A DNA stretch of 64,000 nucleotides. It comes from Streptomyces scabiei 87.22. GTDB lineage: Bacteria; Actinomycetota; Actinomycetes; Streptomycetales; Streptomycetaceae. The notes under the pieces were generated by a model. The model was not told the origin of the DNA. It worked only from the letters and a program-made list of their open reading frames with translations, and made no database searches. Shown piece by piece: positions 59,637-64,000 of this stretch. The translations under genes were made by a program, and so were the position numbers. Numbering within the stretch: the first letter of the stretch is position 1; the number at the start of each line of letters is the position of its first letter. Location of the stretch: assembly GCF_000091305.1 (NCBI RefSeq), contig NC_013929.1, positions 9,052,001 to 9,116,000 of the forward strand, read 5' to 3'.

Positions 59637-60819
59637 CGCGGCCGCCGAGCTGAGCGCGTGGGCCGAGGAGGGGCGTGACTTCGCCGTCGCCACGGTCGTG
59701 GCGGTGAGCGGCAGCGCCCCCCGCGGCCCCGGCGCGGCCCTCGCCGTCGACAGCCGGGGCACGGCCGTCGGTTCGGTCTCCGGCGGCTGTGTCGAGGGCG
59801 AGGTGTACGAGCTGTGCCGGCAGGCGCTGGCGGACGGCGAGACCGTTCTGCGGCGCTTCGGCTACAGCGACGAGGACGCCTTCGCCGTCGGCCTGACCTG
59901 CGGCGGCGTCATCGACATCCTGATCACGCCGGTCACCGCCGCCTCACCGGCCCGAGCCGTGCTGCGCGCCGCGCTCTCGGCGGCGGCCCGGGACGAACCG
60001 ACGGCCGTCGCCCGCGTCGTGCGGGGCCCGGCCGAACTCCTCGGACACGCCCTGCTCGTACGGGCCGACGGAGCCGGGGACGGGCCCGCCGACGGGGCGT
60101 ACGACCCGGCGGCCGAGGCGGGCCACGAGGGCGGGCTCGGCGGCCACCCCGATCTGGACCGGACGGCGGCAGCCGAGGCGCGGGCCATGCTGGACGGCGG
60201 ACGCACGGGCACCGTCGAGCTGTCGGCGGACGGCTCGCACTGCCCCGGCGGTCTCACGCTCCTCGTGGAGACGCGCGTGCCGCCGCCCCGCATGATCGTG
60301 TTCGGGGCGATCGACTTCGCGGCGGCGCTGGTGCGCGCGGGCAAGTTCCTCGGCTACCACGTCACCGTGTGCGACGCCCGTCCCGTCTTCGCCACGCGGG
60401 CCCGCTTCCCCGAGGCCGACGACATCGTGGTGGACTGGCCGCACCGCTATCTGCGGCGCACCGGGACCGACCGGCGCACGGTCCTGTGCGTGCTCACCCA
60501 CGACGCCAAGTTCGACATCCCGCTGCTGACGGCGGCCCTGCGGATGCCGGTCGCGTTCGTGGGGGCGATGGGCTCCCGCCGCACCCACACCGACCGCGAA
60601 CGGCGCCTGCGCGAAGCCGGCCTCACCGAACGGGAACTGGCCCGGCTCAGGTCCCCGATCGGGCTCGACCTCGGCGCCCGTACGCCCGAGGAGACGGCCC
60701 TGTCCATCGCCTCGGAGATCGTCGCGGCCCGCCGCGGCGGCACGGGCGCGCCGCTGACCGGGTCGGGGACGCCGATCCATCGCGAGGCGAGGGAGCGGGG
60801 GGCCGTGGCGGCGGCCTGA
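59629..60819 (+). CDS. XdhC/CoxI family molybdoenzyme maturation protein
   Basis: The 396-residue protein has an N-terminal XdhC/CoxI domain (about 1-75, AVSGSAPRGPGAALAVDSRG, GSVSGGCVEGEV) and a C-terminal Rossmann domain (about 220-370, RMIVFGAIDFAAALVRAGKFLGYHVTVCD, AFVGAMGSRRT). XdhC inserts sulfurated molybdenum cofactor into the enzyme. In place of the usual GxGxxA dinucleotide motif it reads FGAIDFAAAL. An acidic Gly/Asp linker joins the domains. It overlaps the large subunit by 8 bp, closing a four-gene operon. Confidence 0.92.
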   Translation: MLDAAAELSAWAEEGRDFAVATVVAVSGSAPRGPGAALAVDSRGTAVGSVSGGCVEGEVYELCRQALADGETVLRRFGYSDEDAFAVGLTCGGVIDILITPVTAASPARAVLRAALSAAARDEPTAVARVVRGPAELLGHALLVRADGAGDGPADGAYDPAAEAGHEGGLGGHPDLDRTAAAEARAMLDGGRTGTVELSADGSHCPGGLTLLVETRVPPPRMIVFGAIDFAAALVRAGKFLGYHVTVCDARPVFATRARFPEADDIVVDWPHRYLRRTGTDRRTVLCVLTHDAKFDIPLLTAALRMPVAFVGAMGSRRTHTDRERRLREAGLTERELARLRSPIGLDLGARTPEETALSIASEIVAARRGGTGAPLTGSGTPIHREARERGAVAAA

Positions 60820-61162
60820 CCGGGCGCGGGCAGCGGCCGGGTCTGAGTACGTCGGCCGGGACGACTGAGTACCTGCCCCGATGCCCGGCACCGCCGCCCG
60901 CTGGTGCACTGTCGTCATGGACACGCACTCCTCGCGCCCGCTCCGCAATGTCACCGCCACGGCCACCGCCACCGGTTCGGCCCTCGCGGTGGTGCTGCTG
61001 CCGCTGCTGGTCGGCGCGCTGGTGGCGCGGTCGGCCGGTGGTGACCCGATGGCGTCGGTCAACGCCCTGATCGCGGGCGGCGGGGAGCGGGCGAAGCTGA
61101 CCCGGAATCATCTGCCCGTCCTGCGGGGCATCCCTGGGGCGCCCCGCAGGTGGGGCCGGCGG
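60820..61162. other. 343-bp gap after the molybdoenzyme operon
   Basis: No strongly supported gene or terminator lies here. A short plus-strand frame from ATG 60917 with one hydrophobic segment is listed separately at low confidence. Confidence 0.4.
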
Positions 61163-61219
61163 CTACTGACCCGCCGCGAGGACGTATGTGTTGAGGTCGG
61201 CGACGGTCGTCAGCGGTGA
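60917..61219 (+). CDS. Possible small membrane protein, 100 aa (weak)
   Basis: The frame has one membrane segment (ATGSALAVVLLPLLVGALVA) and then ordinary sequence, but its last 57 bp overlap the PI-PLC-like gene on the other strand and its end reads like shadow sequence. No ribosome site is obvious. It may be a decayed gene or chance. Confidence 0.22.
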   Translation: MDTHSSRPLRNVTATATATGSALAVVLLPLLVGALVARSAGGDPMASVNALIAGGGERAKLTRNHLPVLRGIPGAPRRWGRRLLTRREDVCVEVGDGRQR

Positions 61220-62560
61220 CGGCGAACCCAGCTCGTAGCGGTCGACGGCGAGGTAGTTGGGCTTCTTGCGGGCGGCCGGGGTGCAGAAGTTCTGCGCCCG
61301 GTTGCCCAGCTTGGCGTTGTCCGTCTCGGTCGTGCCGCTGATGGTGTAGTCGCGGAAGTGGTTCATGACGAACAGCGGATGGAAGGCCGCCGAGTCCGTG
61401 GTGAGGGGCCTGCTCGTGCCCCAGCGGCTGTAGCAGGACCAGTCGGACCCGCCGAGCCCGCCGCCCATGGACCAGTAGTTCTCCACGGTCCACTCGCGCT
61501 GGTACATCACGCCGAAGGTGTTCCGGGTGGCCTGGCCGGCGGAGGTGTCGCTCGCGCGGGTGCGGTCGCTGAAGACCATCAGCTGCTTGCCGCGGGCGGC
61601 GAGGTCGGCCATGGTGGGCCAGCCGTTGGTGGCCACGCCCTCCTGGTCGGGCCGGTACAGCACGTCGGAAAGGCCGCGGACGGAGGCCAGCGACGCCTTC
61701 AGCACGTCGGAGGAGGTGTAGTCCTCCAGGAAGACGGTGGCGAACTGGCCCGGGTTGGCCTTGAGGAAGTCGACCATGCGCTGGAGGTCGGTGGCGAGCG
61801 GCACCGGGCTGCCGACCCCGTCACAGCTGTTGTGGCACAGCACGGCCTGACCTGAAACGGTGTACGCGTCGAGCATGAACCCCCTGACCCCGTCGGTGAG
61901 TTGGCGGCTGATGCCCCGTGACTGGTTGGGGAAGAGACTGACGGGGAACGAGGCGAAGTTTCCGTCGGCGCCGTTGGCGAAGGCGTTGTGCGAGGTGAGG
62001 AACGCGACCTGGTCGAGGGTCCGGGTGCCGGGGGACGGTATGGCCGTCGTGGCGGGGGCGACCGGCGTGAGATACCAGCGGGCCTGGTCCCCGTTCGACC
62101 CGATCTGTACGAGGGAGGAGTCCGAGGAGACCCCCGTCAGGTACTGCGCGGTGCCGGGCACGGCGATCGTGTACGTGCTGCCGGCCGCCTCGGTGACCGT
62201 CCACGTGGTGCCGTCCGCGCCGCAGGCCGCCGTCACCGCCGAGGTGCCGTTGCGGCCGAGGCAGATCCCCGACTGGTCGGCGTTGCGCAGCTGGTGCCCG
62301 CCGCCGACGGCGACCGGCGTCCACTGCTGGTGGTCCTCGTTGCCCTTGGGGTTGTGCGCGGCGACCGTACCGCCGCCGGCCGCCGCGTTGAGCCCCGTGA
62401 CGGAGTTCTGCAGATAGACCGAGTGCGTGGGGACCGCCGCGGCGGCGGTCCCCGGCATGGCGAAGGGCGCGCCCAGGGTGAGCGCGGCGACCGCGCCCAG
62501 GGCACGGGCGTGGGCGCGAGGGCGCGTACGAGGACGGGGATGGGGACGGGACAGGCTCAC
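61163..62560 (-). CDS. Secreted PI-PLC X-domain protein with ricin-like N-terminal domain
   Basis: The 465-residue protein has a long basic signal region with cleavage near TAAAAV (about residue 42), a beta-trefoil/ricin-like domain (about 45-170, with repeated LQNSVTGLNAA, QWTPV and SGICLGRNGTSA blocks), and a PI-PLC X-like domain (about 185-400) starting LDQVAFLTSHNAFAN, with the family histidine, and a second histidine in LCHNSCD. Some secreted members act as phospholipases; others lack activity. The GTG at 62560 has GGAAGGAA upstream; the upstream ATG frame lacks a site. Confidence 0.87.
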   Translation of the reverse strand: MSLSRPHPRPRTRPRAHARALGAVAALTLGAPFAMPGTAAAAVPTHSVYLQNSVTGLNAAAGGGTVAAHNPKGNEDHQQWTPVAVGGGHQLRNADQSGICLGRNGTSAVTAACGADGTTWTVTEAAGSTYTIAVPGTAQYLTGVSSDSSLVQIGSNGDQARWYLTPVAPATTAIPSPGTRTLDQVAFLTSHNAFANGADGNFASFPVSLFPNQSRGISRQLTDGVRGFMLDAYTVSGQAVLCHNSCDGVGSPVPLATDLQRMVDFLKANPGQFATVFLEDYTSSDVLKASLASVRGLSDVLYRPDQEGVATNGWPTMADLAARGKQLMVFSDRTRASDTSAGQATRNTFGVMYQREWTVENYWSMGGGLGGSDWSCYSRWGTSRPLTTDSAAFHPLFVMNHFRDYTISGTTETDNAKLGNRAQNFCTPAARKKPNYLAVDRYELGSPSPLTTVADLNTYVLAAGQ

Positions 62561-62773
62561 GGGGTTCCTTCCACTCCGGCACACCGGATTGATGTCAGAG
62601 GCATGACACACCGAGCGCCGGGTCGCGCACCAGCCCTGTCACACGGAGACCTGTCCGAACTCGCACGCACGCCGGGGGACTTGACCGACAAAAGTTTGAG
62701 GTTCAAGCAAGTCTTGGGGATTCTGTGCAGAAGATCTGTTTGAATTCTGGAATCCGTTCGAAGAGGACCACGC

Positions 62774-63724
62774 GTGAGTGAACCGACACCCCCTGCCTGC
62801 CCACAGTGCGGTACGCCCCGGGCGGTGGACGGCACCCCGGCCTGCTCCTGCGGCAGGCTCGCGTCGGAAGCTCACCGGGACATTCGCACCGCGCAGGCGG
62901 AGGCCGCGGAGGACTTCGACCCGGTACGTATTCGGCCGTTCGTGAACGTCGGCGAGGACGGGCCGCCGCGGGACCCCTCGGCGGACGGTGACACCCCGCA
63001 GCCGCCCACTCCCGCCGAGCCGCACCGCGCGCGGACCACTCCCTCCGACGAGCCCTCTCTCGACCACGAGGCGCTTCCCGATGACGAGCCCTCCGGCGAC
63101 GACGGGCCTCCCACCGGCCCCGCCCGGGGCGGCCGCAGCCGGCGACGGGTGCTGCTGGCGGCCGGGGCGGGTACCGCGGCGGCCGCCGTCCTCGTGACGG
63201 CGGGCATCATCGGCGGCGTCTTCTCGTACGAGGCGCCCTCACGGGACGGCTCGGGCCCCGGCGACATCAGGGCCGACCTCCCTCAGGCGGCGGCCGGCAC
63301 GGCCCCGTCGTCGACGGCCCCCTCCGCCACGGCGTCCTCGGCGTCCCCGTCCCCGAGCGAGTCCACCTCGCCGGAGGCGACCCCGACCGAGAGCCGGGCC
63401 ACCCCCACGGGCTCCGGCGGCCCGAGCAGGACGCCGTCCGGCAGCGACGCCAGTGTCACCGGTGCTCCCGCGCCGCCGCCGTCCGACACCACGCCCCCCG
63501 TCCTCGGCCTCGGCGACCGGGGAGCGGAGGTGACCGAACTCCAACTCCGCCTGAACGAGGTGGGCTTCTACAACGGTGACGCCGACGGCGAGTACGACCG
63601 CGAGGTCCAGAGCGCGGTCCGCGGCTACCAGCTGACCCGCGTCCTCCTGGAGGACGAGTCGGGCGTCTACGGCGAGGCGACCCGCGCCTCGCTCGAATCC
63701 GAGACGGCGGAGCCCTCACCCTGA
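62774..63724 (+). CDS. Membrane-anchored peptidoglycan-binding protein with zinc ribbon
   Basis: The 316-residue protein has an N-terminal CPQCG and CSCG zinc-ribbon-like pair, an acidic region, a basic run with one membrane segment (about 120-150, RSRRRVLLAAGAGTAAAAVLVTAGIIGGVFS), a Ser/Thr/Pro-rich external linker of about 80 residues and a PG_binding_1 domain (about 240-310, LGDRGAEVTELQLRLNEVGFYNGDADGEYDREVQSAVRGYQ). It probably links the membrane with the wall. It resembles the outer half of the kinase at 20-22 kb. GTG start after GAAGAGGA. Confidence 0.85.
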   Translation: MSEPTPPACPQCGTPRAVDGTPACSCGRLASEAHRDIRTAQAEAAEDFDPVRIRPFVNVGEDGPPRDPSADGDTPQPPTPAEPHRARTTPSDEPSLDHEALPDDEPSGDDGPPTGPARGGRSRRRVLLAAGAGTAAAAVLVTAGIIGGVFSYEAPSRDGSGPGDIRADLPQAAAGTAPSSTAPSATASSASPSPSESTSPEATPTESRATPTGSGGPSRTPSGSDASVTGAPAPPPSDTTPPVLGLGDRGAEVTELQLRLNEVGFYNGDADGEYDREVQSAVRGYQLTRVLLEDESGVYGEATRASLESETAEPSP

Positions 63725-63729
63725 CCTCG

Positions 63730-63744
63730 CGGGCCCCGGGCCCG
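63730..63744. terminator. Compact GC hairpin between convergent genes
   Basis: CGGGCCC and GGGCCCG pair across one base, just after the peptidoglycan-binding gene and before the convergent TPR gene end. A weak terminator candidate. Confidence 0.35.
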
Positions 63745-63784
63745 TCGCCGCCCCGCGCCGGACGGCCGCGTGCCGTGCGGAGGT

Positions 63785-64000
63785 TCAGTCCTGTGCGAGC
63801 AGGCCGAGATGGCGGTGTGCCTGTTCCGCCGTCTCGCTGTGGGGGAACTGCTCGGCGATCTGCTGCCAGATGTCGCGGGCGTGCTCCGTGCCCTCGGGAT
63901 CGTCGCGGGCCTCCAGGGCCTGGGCGAGGTGGGCCCACTGCCGGGCATGGCCGCCGGAGTGCTCGACGGCGTCCTCCAGCAGGTCGACGGCCTCGTCCAG
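63785..64000 (-). CDS. C-terminal part of a TPR-type protein (partial)
   Basis: The minus strand from the window edge reads 71 residues to a TGA at 63785: LDEAVDLLEDAVEHSGGHARQWAHLAQALEA... with alpha-helical pairs (DIWQQIAEQFPHSETAEQAHRHLGLLAQD) in the tetratricopeptide pattern. The start lies outside the window. TPR proteins mediate protein contacts; the partner is unknown. Confidence 0.75.
   Translation of the reverse strand: MDEAVDLLEDAVEHSGGHARQWAHLAQALEARDDPEGTEHARDIWQQIAEQFPHSETAEQAHRHLGLLAQD

Overview
The window is high-GC DNA with GTG and TTG starts, GGAG-type ribosome binding sites, and secreted and regulatory gene families that all point to a Streptomyces chromosome. I see no rRNA or tRNA genes, insertion sequences, prophage or CRISPR arrays. 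Gene content is accessory rather than core: transport, stress, carbohydrate use and regulation.

Layout. 0-4.6 kb: stress-type genes (DUF2252, HdeD-like, SHOCT and DUF7144 membrane proteins). Three promoters here share one 19-bp dyad of the form CTCACC-N7-GGTGAG. 4.6-9.3 kb: TerD, a BlaI repressor with an M56 metallopeptidase, a LytR-CpsA-Psr protein and a Spo0M protein. Four copies of CTACA-N4-TGTAG lie in front of terD, blaI, the LCP gene and spo0M, which looks like a compact BlaI regulon for envelope stress. 9.4-15.1 kb: DUF4394 protein, PucR regulator, stand-alone TrpF, an atypical cytochrome P450 and an amidohydrolase. 15.4-20.1 kb: an OpuC-type osmoprotectant ABC importer followed by an RpiR regulator. 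20.1-27.3 kb: two Ser/Thr kinases flanking a GH78 rhamnosidase. 27.4-30.8 kb: pyruvate carboxylase.

The most interesting region is 30.8-42.35 kb, a ten-gene minus-strand operon. It runs ATP-grasp ligase, DUF4213/DUF364 protein, cysteine-synthase-like PLP enzyme, enolase-superfamily epimerase, MFS exporter, methyltransferase, family-5 binding protein, two permeases and a fused two-domain ATPase. Every internal junction except one overlaps, and a 19-bp Fur/Zur-type palindrome lies upstream. The importer plus exporter set resembles the staphylopine (Cnt) metallophore system, but the biosynthetic genes differ. I infer an uncharacterised metal-regulated, metallophore-like small-peptide pathway.

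42.5-46.6 kb: a MoxR ATPase, a metallopeptidase-like/VWA protein and a third gene broken in a seven-base homopolymer. 46.8-48.4 kb: a DHA2 drug exporter. 48.4-53.0 kb: a polysaccharide-degrading group (GH5 mannanase, CE3-like esterase and pectate lyase, two with CBM2), with a CebR-like box and another LacI-type palindrome. 53.0-54.9 kb: small unknown genes and a protein built of three HTH-like repeats, in less biased codon usage. 55.2-60.8 kb: a TetR gene divergent from a xanthine-dehydrogenase-type molybdoenzyme operon with XdhC. 61.2-64 kb: a secreted PI-PLC-like protein, a peptidoglycan-binding protein and a partial TPR protein.
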